Below, one piece after another: positions 8,065 through 15,513 of a DNA stretch of 34,999 nucleotides. Source of the stretch: Bacteroidota bacterium. GTDB taxonomy: Bacteria; Bacteroidota; Bacteroidia; Bacteroidales; CAJPTX01. The first letter of the stretch is position 1; every line of letters starts with the position of its first letter. Location of the stretch: contig PDRH01000025.1 of NCBI GenBank assembly GCA_002748015.1, positions 1 through 34,999 on the forward strand, given 5' to 3'. A model generated the notes under the pieces. The model did no database searches, had not been told where the DNA came from, and worked only from the letters and a program-made list of their open reading frames with translations. The translations under genes were made by a program, and so were the position numbers.

Positions 8065-8913
8065 CTATCGCTTATTCAGCCGCTTGAAGTCCTTCTTCAG
8101 CAACCCATCGCCCTTCTTGCTCGAGTAGTTGTGGTAGTCGAAGTAGTACATCCTGTCATCCCCTGCCCCCAGCAGCGCCTTGTACACGCGCGCCTTCGTC
8201 AGATGGCCCTCCGGCCCCACCTTGTGCAGGTACACCACATCCGTACGCTTTTCCTTGATGGCCTTCCGGATATCCTCCTTCGACACGATCCGCACCTTCC
8301 CCTTGTAGTACTTCCGGATCTTCGACACGCTGTTCACCTTCGAGGTCAGGTCCGACTTCACCAGCCATAGCTCCTTACCCTTGAGGCTCGGCAAATCCTT
8401 GTTGTAGATCAGCAACGGATTCTTCCCTATCTGCTCCGGGTGCTTCTGGAGGTACAGGATATGATGCTGCGCAAAGCGGAGTAGGCCCTCCAGCTTGTAC
8501 GCCCAGCTGTCCTGGTCCGAGCTCGCGTAGCCCAGGGGCATGGAGGCCAGCTCCGGCATGGCGTTCAGGTCGTCAGTCTTCGCCCCCCGCACGATTACCA
8601 TGAACTTGTAGGGCGCCTTGATCTTATCCTCCGGGAACTTGAACTTCATACGGATGATGAAGGACTTGTCCGGGTCATGGCGCATCTGCTCGAACTGCTG
8701 GTAGTTGATCACCTGGAAGGGCGTCAACGTCCACGACTGCCGCACGGCATCCGGCATCTTGAAGTTCCACTCGCTCATCTGGTTCTTGTGCAGCACCAGG
8801 TAGGTCGTGGATTTCAGGAAGGCATCGATGTCCGCCTTCGTCGTCGCGCGGGCCACCCCCACGCTCAGCAGCGCGAAGGCCAGCGCCATAAGGCCATAGG
8901 TAAATCGTTTCAT
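8065..8913 (-). CDS. Exported protein of unknown function
   Basis: This 282-residue protein has a clear Sec signal peptide (MKRFTYGLMALAFALLSVGVARA, cut near 23) and no lipobox, so it is probably periplasmic. The mature part is basic, lysine- and tyrosine-rich. It includes PLLIYNKDLPSLKGKELWLV, KIRKYYKGKVRIVSKEDIRKAI and VVYLHKVGPEG, ending YYFDYHNYSSKKGDGLLKK. I have an impression of a conserved Bacteroidales exported family with these blocks, but I do not recognise a named domain and assign no function. The ATG at 8913 is supported by the signal peptide and by a -7 box (TAACTTTG at 8964-8957) about 44 nt upstream. It is monocistronic or co-transcribed with valS across an 82-nt gap. Confidence 0.8.
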   Translation of the reverse strand: MKRFTYGLMALAFALLSVGVARATTKADIDAFLKSTTYLVLHKNQMSEWNFKMPDAVRQSWTLTPFQVINYQQFEQMRHDPDKSFIIRMKFKFPEDKIKAPYKFMVIVRGAKTDDLNAMPELASMPLGYASSDQDSWAYKLEGLLRFAQHHILYLQKHPEQIGKNPLLIYNKDLPSLKGKELWLVKSDLTSKVNSVSKIRKYYKGKVRIVSKEDIRKAIKEKRTDVVYLHKVGPEGHLTKARVYKALLGAGDDRMYYFDYHNYSSKKGDGLLKKDFKRLNKR

Positions 8914-8956
8914 AGGAACTCTACATTTACAGGTTCAGTGCAGTGGCTTGCACCCA

Positions 8957-8964
8957 CAAAGTTA
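8957..8964 (-). promoter_or_regulatory. Promoter -7 box for the exported protein gene
   Basis: TAACTTTG on the minus strand matches TAnnTTTG exactly and sits about 44 nt upstream of the ATG at 8913. The -33 element is not clear. A 12-bp palindrome, ATTACTAGTAAT (9047-9058), lies further upstream, between this promoter and the DUF6266-like gene. Confidence 0.55.
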
Positions 8965-9077
8965 GCATTTTTTCCACACTGCGCACATCTCCCCCAGCTC
9001 GGGCCAAGGGGGGGACGTAGCGAGCCACCCACTCATCAAAAGCCTAATTACTAGTAATCAAGAAGCTAGGACAGACA

Positions 9078-9848
9078 TCAGGTCTTGAGCACCTCGCAAT
9101 GCCCATGCGGCCATCCACCCCTCTCGCCCCCAGCGTTAGCTACACCATCCACACCGCCCAATGGCCTCAGCGCGGCCCCCGTCGCCCTGCTCCCCCCGCT
9201 AGCCCCACGCCCCTTCGCCACGTACACATATAGGCTAGCCCACCTGGACTTCCCCTTCACCTCAACTGTATAGTACGCATGCAATGCCCCGCTAGCCGCC
9301 CACTTCGGAATGCTAATCCGCACAGCCTCCCCCCTCTTCGGCGCATCGAAACCCACGTGCAGCGTACGCCCAGCCCCAGCTGAATGCACCGCCATCCTCA
9401 CCCGCCTCGTCCCCCGCGGCAAACCCTTGGGAAAGCCCACGACCATCTCCCGCCCATTCCGCTTCACCTCCATGGGAAATGCCTCCAGCGAGTTCCCCTC
9501 GGACAGCTTAACATTCTGGTAGTCAATTTCCCATCCACCCTTCCCCTTCCTCATCCCCGACTTCAGCAGCTCCCCCAGCGCTACGTGGTAAGCCCCCACC
9601 GCCCTGCTCTGCCACCCCGGCCTATTGGTCATCCTGGGCTTAAATCCCCGCGATACCATCGGTTGCATCTGGCAGAGGAAACGGCTCGCCACGGCCAGCT
9701 TATTCCTATTGGCCTGCTGGCACTCCGTCCGGGGATTACGGATTTTCTCGGCACGATCACGGACGTACATCCGCTCCTCCCTTACTACGTATACAACGGG
9801 GTTCTGCTTGCTCCAGTACTTCGGGCGCACGGGGGTAATTTGGGCCAT
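9078..9848 (-). CDS. DUF6266-like protein
   Basis: This basic 256-residue protein has no signal peptide or membrane helix. The middle resembles DUF6266: KIRNPRTECQQANRNKLAVA, then FLCQMQPMVSRGFKP, an AVGAYHVALGELL helix, and EIDYQNVKLSEGNSLEAF. The C-terminal half has the expected beta-rich character (VRMAVHSAGAGRTLHVGF, HAYYTVEVKGKSRWASLYVYV). The first 35 residues (PVRPKYWSKQNPVVYVVREERMY) differ from the usual glycine-rich start of the family. The glycine/arginine-rich end after about residue 212 looks unstructured. DUF6266 proteins are common in Bacteroidota and have no settled role; some resemble phage or secretion tail-associated proteins in size and style (weak inference). Family assignment is from remembered pattern only. 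Confidence 0.6.
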   Translation of the reverse strand: MAQITPVRPKYWSKQNPVVYVVREERMYVRDRAEKIRNPRTECQQANRNKLAVASRFLCQMQPMVSRGFKPRMTNRPGWQSRAVGAYHVALGELLKSGMRKGKGGWEIDYQNVKLSEGNSLEAFPMEVKRNGREMVVGFPKGLPRGTRRVRMAVHSAGAGRTLHVGFDAPKRGEAVRISIPKWAASGALHAYYTVEVKGKSRWASLYVYVAKGRGASGGSRATGAALRPLGGVDGVANAGGERGGWPHGHCEVLKT

Positions 9849-10189
9849 GGGCTAATTGATTGGTGGTAATGGTTATACGCATACCGTTTGAAAAGGTTTG
9901 CGCTTGGGTAATACCCTACCCTTCTCCCTCCATCGCCACAGCCCCCGCTCCGAATTTGCGCTAGGGGAAATACGGAGCGGCTGGCCATGCGAACACGGGA
10001 TGCTACAGGGGGGACGGCAGGAACGACGTGCACGGGGATGCCTACATCCCTACCATTTGCAGATAAATGTGCGCATGATGAATGCCTGTAAAAATGCACC
10101 TTCTATACTATTGGTCAGCTACTTAGCTATGGGCTACTCTGCACCCAGCTTCCCCCTCCCAGAGGTCTAGCATAGGAACAGGCGGCATT

Positions 10190-10228
10190 GACCATGCCCT
10201 ACCCCCAGCGCTGGGGTAGGGCATAGTC
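10190..10228. repeat. Long inverted repeat (hairpin)
   Basis: Two arms of about 16-19 nt (GACCATGCCCTACCCC and GGGGTAGGGCATAGTC) pair with a single mismatch around a short AGCGCT centre. Neither strand has a U-tract directly after it. It stands about 50 nt upstream of the -7 box of the next gene. It could be a factor-dependent terminator, a protein-binding site or a mobile palindrome. Confidence 0.7.
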
Positions 10229-10280
10229 AAAACTAAACTACGTACGCCCGGCACCCTTACGGGCTACCAGGCGTTTTTTG

Positions 10281-10306
10281 TACCTTTGCCTGAAATAGGA
10301 GGAGGT
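10281..10306 (+). promoter_or_regulatory. Promoter -7 box and Shine-Dalgarno of the ATPase gene
   Basis: TACCTTTG (10281-10288) is preceded by GCGTTTTTTG. AGGAGGAGGT (10297-10306) ends 3 nt before the ATG at 10310. The leader would be only about 15-18 nt. Such a strong Shine-Dalgarno is unusual for Bacteroidota, where initiation often relies on A-rich leaders. Confidence 0.65.
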
Positions 10307-10309
10307 ATT

Positions 10310-11959
10310 ATGGCGATAGAGAAGGGTAAATTCCCCAACACGACGGCGAGCTTTGAGAAGATTCGCGAGCATGAGATGTACTATGTGGACAAGACTGCGA
10401 AGCTATGGCAGCTGGCCAACCGTTCCGAAGTGGTCTTCCTAAGCCGCCCCCGTCGCTTCGGGAAGAGCATGCTGCTGGATACCATAGGCTGCTACCTGGA
10501 GGGGCAGAAGGAGCTCTTCGAAGGGCTCAAGCTCTACCCGCTAGAGGAGTCCATGGGGGAGAAGGCCTGGGCCAAGCACCCCGTGCTGCGCTTCGACTTC
10601 AGCGGCATAAGCGCCCTCACACCAGCGGCCATGGGGGAGATGCTGCACGTGCGGATCAGCGGCACCCTGCGAAGACTCGGGCTACCCACGCAGGGGAAAG
10701 ACGCCCCGTACAGTATATACGAGGTGATGGAGCTGCTCCATGAGGCCACCGGCCAGCGCGTCGTCGTGCTAATCGATGAGTACGACAGCCCTATACTCGA
10801 TGCGCTGGTGAAGGGCGATACCGCACTTCTGGAGGATATCAAGGCCTACCTCCGCAGCCTCTACAGGGCGCTCAAGTCGGCAGACCGCCACCTCCGCTTC
10901 CTCATGGCCACGGGCGTGAGCCAGGTGCGCCAGGTCGGCCTCTTCAGCGGCTTCAACAACATCGAGGACATCAGCTTCGACCCGGATTTCAGCACCATCT
11001 GCGGCATCAGCGAGGAGGAGATTCACGAGTACCTCCCCGAGCAGCTCGCGCACATGGCGGCGAAGAATGGCCTGACGGTGGAGGAGCTGCTGGTCCAGCT
11101 CAGGTATAAGTACGACGGCTACCGCTTCTCCGAGAACGAGGAGCATGTCTACAACTCCTTCGGGCTGATCAATGCGCTGAAATCCTGCCGCCTTGAGAAC
11201 TACTGGTCCAGGACTGGAACAGCCAGCAGCGCGGATAAGCTGATACCGCGCTACAATGCGCTGGGAGTGCTGCACCTCGATGGGGTGCTAAGGGCAAGTA
11301 TAGATACTCTTTCCCGCTTCAACTTCGAGCATAGCGACCCCCTGGGCTTCCTCTACCAGTCGGGCTATCTGACCATCAAGGGCATGGACGATGATGGGGA
11401 CTTCCTTCTGGATTTTCCGAACAAGGAGGTGCGCGAGAGCATCATGGAGATCCTCGCCCCCCGAACCCTCGGTATAGCGCAGGAGTACGAATACCGAAGC
11501 CGCAACAGCGACCTGGTGAAGGCCCTCAAGGGTACGGACATCAAGACCCTTGAAGTGTGCATACAGGCCCTGCTCGCCAGCCTCCCCTTCGACCACGAGA
11601 GGCAGGATAGGGAAGATGCCCAAAAGGTCTGGGAGCTGCGCGAGGCGCGCTACCGCGATGCGCTCCACCTCATCTTCGCTGGGGTACGTAGCGACGTTCG
11701 CGTGGAGCAGATCGGGGCGGGGGGCATTTCGGATGTGGAGATCATCGGCGCAAAGATGATAGTGATCATCGAGCTAAAGATGAAGCGGAACGGAATGACC
11801 GCAGGGAAGGCGCTGGCCCAGGCCCTGGGGAATGGCTACCCCGACAAGCATAGCGGCGGGGAGAAGCCCGTGTGGGCTGTGGGCGCAGTAATCGGGGAGA
11901 AGGCGCAGGTAGAGTGGATGGAGGAGTGCGTGTGGGAGGGTTCTAGCCAGGAAAGGTAG
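10310..11959 (+). CDS. AAA-ATPase-like / PD-(D/E)XK nuclease protein
   Basis: This 549-residue protein has the two-domain design of Pfam AAA-ATPase_like followed by PDDEXK_9. The N-terminus (FPNTTASFEKIREHEMYYVD) is the family signature. Walker A is SRPRRFGKSML (residues 45-55), with Walker B VVVLIDEYDSP near 150-160. The sensor-like ATGVSQVRQVGLFSGFNNI and RYKYDGYRFSE follow. The C-terminal nuclease motif reads D475, then E488-L-K490 (IIELK). All expected residues are present, so the gene looks intact. These proteins occur in many copies in Bacteroidales genomes and are suspected of defence or mobile roles, but their function is unproven. The ATG at 10310 is set by the AGGAGGAGGT just upstream and the conserved start; an upstream in-frame start at 10286 overlaps the promoter box. 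Confidence 0.9.
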   Translation: MAIEKGKFPNTTASFEKIREHEMYYVDKTAKLWQLANRSEVVFLSRPRRFGKSMLLDTIGCYLEGQKELFEGLKLYPLEESMGEKAWAKHPVLRFDFSGISALTPAAMGEMLHVRISGTLRRLGLPTQGKDAPYSIYEVMELLHEATGQRVVVLIDEYDSPILDALVKGDTALLEDIKAYLRSLYRALKSADRHLRFLMATGVSQVRQVGLFSGFNNIEDISFDPDFSTICGISEEEIHEYLPEQLAHMAAKNGLTVEELLVQLRYKYDGYRFSENEEHVYNSFGLINALKSCRLENYWSRTGTASSADKLIPRYNALGVLHLDGVLRASIDTLSRFNFEHSDPLGFLYQSGYLTIKGMDDDGDFLLDFPNKEVRESIMEILAPRTLGIAQEYEYRSRNSDLVKALKGTDIKTLEVCIQALLASLPFDHERQDREDAQKVWELREARYRDALHLIFAGVRSDVRVEQIGAGGISDVEIIGAKMIVIIELKMKRNGMTAGKALAQALGNGYPDKHSGGEKPVWAVGAVIGEKAQVEWMEECVWEGSSQER

Positions 11960-11993
11960 GACTCGGCGTAATTCGATGGGCAGATAAAAGGGC

Positions 11994-12001
11994 TATCTTT
12001 G
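11994..12001 (+). promoter_or_regulatory. Promoter -7 box for the YihY/BrkB gene
   Basis: TATCTTTG matches TAnnTTTG and lies 35 nt after the stop of the ATPase gene and about 80 nt before the next ATG. A clear -33 TTTG is not visible. Confidence 0.5.
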
Positions 12002-12079
12002 CGCAGCGCATCCGGGTGGAGGGGTGTAAATGTGGCGGGCAGGCGCGCATAGGTTAGCACGAGCAGAAAAAGTAGCATA

Positions 12080-13435
12080 ATGGCAAAGGAAGGCATAGGT
12101 ACACGCTTTCGACGATGGTACGGGGCGGCAGCCGGCTTCATACGGCATGAGGTGTGGAGCGTGGAGCGCGAGGCCTTCTCGCGGGGGCGGTACCGGCTGG
12201 TCATCGCTCTTCGGATTGCACTCCTGACGTTCCGGGGCTTCAGCGAGAAGCGGGTGCAGCTGCGGGCGACGGCGCTGACCTTCTACTCGCTCATGTCGCT
12301 GGTGCCGGTGATCGCGCTGCTCTTCGGCATAGCGAAGGGCTTCGGGCTGGAGGGAATGCTCAACGATATCCTGCGCGAGAAGCTGGCCCCCTACCCGGAG
12401 GTCTCGGCGCAGATTATCTCCTTCTCCGATTCGCTCCTGGGTCGCACGGGCGGGGGGCTGATGGCGGGGGTCGGGGTGGCGGCGCTGTTCTGGTCTGTTG
12501 TCAAGGTTTTCTCCAACATCGAGCGTAGCTTCAACGCCATCTGGCAGATCGACACGCCGCGGGCATGGGTGCGTAAGTTCAGCGACTACCTCTCGCTGAT
12601 GCTGATCGCTCCGGTGGTGCTGATCCTGAGCTCCTCGGCCAACCTGTACCTTCGAACGATGCTAAATGCGGGGGTGGACGATGCGCAGCTAGTACACCTG
12701 GCCAAGACAGGGATGCTGCTGGCGCTACGGGCATTGCCCTACGTGCTGGTGCCGCTGCTGTTCGCACTGCTCTACCTGCTGATGCCCAACACGAAGGTGA
12801 AGTTCAGCGCCGCGCTGGTGGCGGGAGCAGTGGCCGGGGTGGGCTTCGTGGGGCTGCAGTGGGGCTACCTGTACTTCCAGTTCGGGATGTCGAGCTATAA
12901 CGCCATCTACGGGAGCTTTGCCGCCTTCCCGCTCTTCCTGATCTGGATGCAGCTCAGCTGGATGATCGTGCTGCTGGGGGCAGAAATATCGTTTGCGGTG
13001 CAGAATGTGAAGCTGTTCGAGTACGAGAAGGAGACGCGCAACCTGAGCGTGCGACGAACCAAGGAGCTCTCACTGCTGCTGCTGCATACGCTGGTGGTGC
13101 GCTTCGAGGCGGGGGAGCTGCCGCTGACGAGCCACGAGCTGGCCGAGCAGCACCACCTGCCGCTGCGGCTAACGCACCGCCTGCTGCGGTGGATGGTGGG
13201 GGCGGGGCTGGTGTCGCGGGTGGAAGCCGAGGAGGGAAAGACGGTGGCCTACCAGCCGGGCATATCGGTAAACCGGCTGACAGTGGGCTGGGTGATGGCG
13301 GCCTACGAAACCTACGGGGAGACCGTACCCGCTGAAGGGGAGGTGCTGCACGAGATAGAGCGGCTGTACGAGGAGGAGGTGAAGGTGGATGGGGTGAAGA
13401 GGGTTGGGGATATTGGGCTAGATGGCGACCTTTAG
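12080..13435 (+). CDS. YihY/BrkB family inner-membrane protein
   Basis: This 451-residue protein matches the YihY/BrkB family (once misnamed ribonuclease BN). The domain starts at about residue 60 with LRATALTFYSLMSLVPVIALLFGIAKGFGLE. It runs through about six membrane segments, including SNIERSFNAIWQI, VLLFALLYLLMPNTKVKF and IYGSFAAFPLFLIWMQLSWMIVLLGAEISFA, to about residue 315. The C-terminal cytoplasmic tail (TKELSLLLLHTLVVRF to the end) resembles a winged-helix region, common in Bacteroidota members. The family has no agreed biochemical role; transport or envelope functions have been proposed. The ATG at 12080 is the first in the frame after the promoter box. Its last 18 nt overlap the convergent PIN gene's 3' end, so no terminator can lie between them. 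Confidence 0.9.
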   Translation: MAKEGIGTRFRRWYGAAAGFIRHEVWSVEREAFSRGRYRLVIALRIALLTFRGFSEKRVQLRATALTFYSLMSLVPVIALLFGIAKGFGLEGMLNDILREKLAPYPEVSAQIISFSDSLLGRTGGGLMAGVGVAALFWSVVKVFSNIERSFNAIWQIDTPRAWVRKFSDYLSLMLIAPVVLILSSSANLYLRTMLNAGVDDAQLVHLAKTGMLLALRALPYVLVPLLFALLYLLMPNTKVKFSAALVAGAVAGVGFVGLQWGYLYFQFGMSSYNAIYGSFAAFPLFLIWMQLSWMIVLLGAEISFAVQNVKLFEYEKETRNLSVRRTKELSLLLLHTLVVRFEAGELPLTSHELAEQHHLPLRLTHRLLRWMVGAGLVSRVEAEEGKTVAYQPGISVNRLTVGWVMAAYETYGETVPAEGEVLHEIERLYEEEVKVDGVKRVGDIGLDGDL

Positions 13436-13939
13436 GGTCTTGAGCATTTCAACTGGGGTAGTGCAAGGGACTCTATACGCTTCGCAAACATCGGGTATCT
13501 TTATATTTGTCCTAGAGTTTGGGCTGCTAGCCTCATACGTAACGAGGGTATGGCCTTGATCTTTGGCGTAGGCAATTAACCAGATATCCGCATTTGTGTC
13601 TTTTTGAAACGTGTCTATTGCGGTTGTTCGGTAAAATTGCTTTCCACTGCTATCCTTGATATTCAGCGCCCATGAAATAAGCTCTTGGATAGTGCGAAGT
13701 ATAGATGGTGTTTTTGTATCCTTAAAAAAGTCACTTGGTAGAGCCTTCGTTACTAGGTCGTTGAGAAAGGGATCTTCCCCCTCATAATACAGAAGTTCCC
13801 TTTTAACTACATCTATGCTTATTATATCTCCCTGCTTCGCAAGGTGCTCAAGCTCCTTCCAATACGAAGGGAATACCTCCATAGGATAGTGCACTCGTTT
13901 AGAGGTTATGAAGATATTAGTATCCAGCAGATATTTCAT
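13418..13939 (-). CDS. DUF4411 PIN-domain protein (toxin-like)
   Basis: This 173-residue PIN-fold protein begins MKYLLDTNIFI, with D6 as first metal ligand. E48 in VVKRELL is the second acid, and D118 in NADIWLIAYA is the third, followed by TLVTYE at 131-136. This arrangement is that of DUF4411, a PIN branch usually paired with an ImmA/IrrE-type gene. PIN toxins are Mg2+-dependent ribonucleases, so this is presumably an RNase (inference). The ATG overlaps the TGA of the upstream metallopeptidase gene by 4 nt, so the two are translationally coupled. Its third base composition is visibly more AT-rich than the surrounding genes, which suggests horizontal transfer. Confidence 0.85.
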   Translation of the reverse strand: MKYLLDTNIFITSKRVHYPMEVFPSYWKELEHLAKQGDIISIDVVKRELLYYEGEDPFLNDLVTKALPSDFFKDTKTPSILRTIQELISWALNIKDSSGKQFYRTTAIDTFQKDTNADIWLIAYAKDQGHTLVTYEASSPNSRTNIKIPDVCEAYRVPCTTPVEMLKTLKVAI

Positions 13940-15075
13940 ACCCCTAGCTTTTCGATGTATGTATCGTAGGTTTTTCCCCTCAGCCCCATGAGGCGATAGG
14001 CATCGCGATGGGAGAGGTGGTGGTTCTGCACTGCAGAATCGACGAAGCGAGAGAAGGAACGCCCGATCCTCTTGATGGCAGTAGGATAGAATGACCCACC
14101 TTTTTGGGATTTTGGTTCGGCCGCCAGTTCTATACGCTGTTCCCGATAGTTTTGAAAGTATCGCTCCAGCTTCTCCCGATCAATGTGTCCGACCTCAAAG
14201 GCGCGGCGTGCCATGGCAATTGTGCTCACCCGAAAATGCGTGGCCGCCTTCTCTATGCTATGCCCTTCTGAGAAGTACTGCCTTACCATCCCTTCTGGCA
14301 TCAGAAGCTCTACGGCCACCAGATCGCACATCCGCTCGGTAGGATCGCTTGCGGCATCGGTAACCATGGCATTATTATCATGGGCGGCACTGCGGCCCAT
14401 CCATATATGGGCGAGTTCGTGGGCGAGGGTGAAGAGATTGGCCACAGGAGCGTCGCGCGCATTCAGGAAGATGAACGGGGCGTAGCGGTCGGAGAGCGCA
14501 AATCCACGGCACTCCTCAACGCTGATAGGGCGTCCCGTGCTATTGCCAACTATCCCGTTGGAGGAGATGAATATATTCTGCTGCTCGCATTGCTCCACCA
14601 GAAAACCTAGGGCCTCGCGCGCCCCCCTGTGCCTAAGCTGCCATCCCGCAGGTATCTTCAGGACTTCACGAATGGACGCGATGGCCTCCGCGTGGGTCGT
14701 CGAGCTCCCTACGAAGGGTAGCGGGGCAAATCCGAGCTCCAGCTCCATGTACTCTGAAAGCCAATCCTGGCGGAGCTGTAAAAGTTGAATGGTATCGTAC
14801 ACATTGAGGCTTGGCGCCTTGTGGGTAGCCTTCGCGCCCCGGAAATAGGGCATTGCCAAACTCTCATCTGGGGGAGAATCTCCGAGGAGCACCAACGGAT
14901 TGACGTGCAAGCGATCGGCAAAATCCCTTAGCTGCGCATAGGTCGGCTTCCTACTGCCCTTTACCCACTCCTGCCACTTTTCGTCCTTGGCTAGGAACTC
15001 TTCCAGCTCGTAGCCCGCCCGGTCTATTGCCCAGCGAAGCATATCAGCGGAAATGTGGTCAAGATAGGTTGCCAA
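13936..15075 (-). CDS. HTH plus ImmA/IrrE metallo-endopeptidase (antitoxin-like)
   Basis: This 379-residue protein has an N-terminal helical XRE-like DNA-binding region (about 10-70, including PTYAQLRDFADRLHVNPLVLLGDSPP). A middle region follows, and then the ImmA/IrrE peptidase with LFTLAHELAHIWMG (zinc ligands H219, H223, catalytic E220) and the probable third ligand E247 in ERMCDLVAVELLMP. In known systems such proteins act as antitoxin or regulator of a DUF4411/PIN partner, or cleave a repressor. The frame opens at a TTG (15075) about 28 nt after a good promoter; the first ATG is at 15042. Family alignment favours residues before that ATG, so I use TTG. The C-terminal part after about 315 (IGRSFSRFVDSAVQNHHLSHR) is the region common in this subfamily. 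Confidence 0.87.
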   Translation of the reverse strand: MATYLDHISADMLRWAIDRAGYELEEFLAKDEKWQEWVKGSRKPTYAQLRDFADRLHVNPLVLLGDSPPDESLAMPYFRGAKATHKAPSLNVYDTIQLLQLRQDWLSEYMELELGFAPLPFVGSSTTHAEAIASIREVLKIPAGWQLRHRGAREALGFLVEQCEQQNIFISSNGIVGNSTGRPISVEECRGFALSDRYAPFIFLNARDAPVANLFTLAHELAHIWMGRSAAHDNNAMVTDAASDPTERMCDLVAVELLMPEGMVRQYFSEGHSIEKAATHFRVSTIAMARRAFEVGHIDREKLERYFQNYREQRIELAAEPKSQKGGSFYPTAIKRIGRSFSRFVDSAVQNHHLSHRDAYRLMGLRGKTYDTYIEKLGV

Positions 15076-15109
15076 GACGTGAAGCTTTTTGTCACCAATA
15101 GGATTTGGG

Positions 15110-15141
15110 CAAAAGTAGCGAACTCGACTATGCTACGCAAA
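15110..15141 (-). promoter_or_regulatory. Promoter of the ImmA/IrrE-DUF4411 operon
   Basis: On the minus strand TTTG (15141-15138), a 20-nt spacer and TACTTTTG (15117-15110) exactly fit the Bacteroidota sigma-ABfr promoter. Transcription would begin near 15103, about 28 nt before the TTG start at 15075. This supports the TTG over a more distal start. Confidence 0.72.
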
Positions 15142-15294
15142 TTGCGCATGAAAAAAATGACAACTAAAAAGCACTATAAAGTAATCCAACGCTCTGTAAG
15201 TAGCAAGCAGAAACGTCCATGGTCTACAGCTTGCTCTTGCATCCCAAAACATGCAATTTTGCCGTCCACCTCTTGCACCTCCGGAATAAATGTA

Positions 15295-15302
15295 TACCTT
15301 TG
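15295..15302 (+). promoter_or_regulatory. Promoter -7 box of the SRP RNA gene
   Basis: TACCTTTG is an exact -7 match placed 5 nt before the predicted RNA 5' end. TTG at 15273-15275 is at the right distance for a -33 element. Confidence 0.65.
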
Positions 15303-15306
15303 TGGC

Positions 15307-15413
15307 GTGGGTAAGTCTTATGCGACTAGCTCCCCGTGAAACTCCCCAGGGTCGGAAGGCAGCAAGGATATCGGGTTGTAGCAGTGCGACATAAGTAGCT
15401 TGCCCACTTTTTT
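15307..15413 (+). ncRNA. ffs: Signal recognition particle RNA (4.5S-type)
   Basis: The conserved SRP domain IV loop is visible as CAGGGTCGGAAGGCAGCAAGG (15357 onward), with the GGAA and AGCA internal loops that bind Ffh. The 5' GTGGGTAAG pairs with the 3' CTTGCCCAC, and TTATG with CATAA, giving a single long hairpin of about 100 nt, the small bacterial form. It ends in a T-run (15408-15413). The RNA directs nascent membrane and secreted proteins to the translocon with Ffh. A promoter box stands just upstream. Confidence 0.88.
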
Positions 15414-15484
15414 GTGCGCTAAGGTTTCGTAGGGGAGAGCCGGTCGGCCCACAGGGGGAAAGCGGGGGGAACGGCGTTTTTTGC

Positions 15485-15492
15485 TACCTTTG
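15485..15492 (+). promoter_or_regulatory. Promoter -7 box of the Rpn nuclease gene
   Basis: TACCTTTG, preceded by GCGTTTTTTG as at the 10281 promoter, lies about 22 nt before the first plausible ATG (15514). Confidence 0.55.
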
Positions 15493-15513
15493 TGCTACAC
15501 AAAAGAGCAAGGA

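Larger units (their letters stand above)
9849..10309. other. 461-nt non-coding stretch with hairpin and promoter
   Basis: No convincing gene is visible. A plus-strand open frame at 9898-10170 has no family resemblance and untypical composition. The stretch holds the upstream region of the DUF6266-like gene, a strong inverted repeat (10190-10228), and the promoter and ribosome binding site of the ATPase gene at 10310. Confidence 0.6.

Noticed and set aside
9898..10170. 90-codon open frame in the non-coding stretch
   Set aside because: No family resemblance, no ribosome site and irregular composition.
15055..15339. 94-codon open frame before the SRP RNA
   Set aside because: It runs through a promoter region and into the SRP RNA gene, so it is not a likely protein gene.
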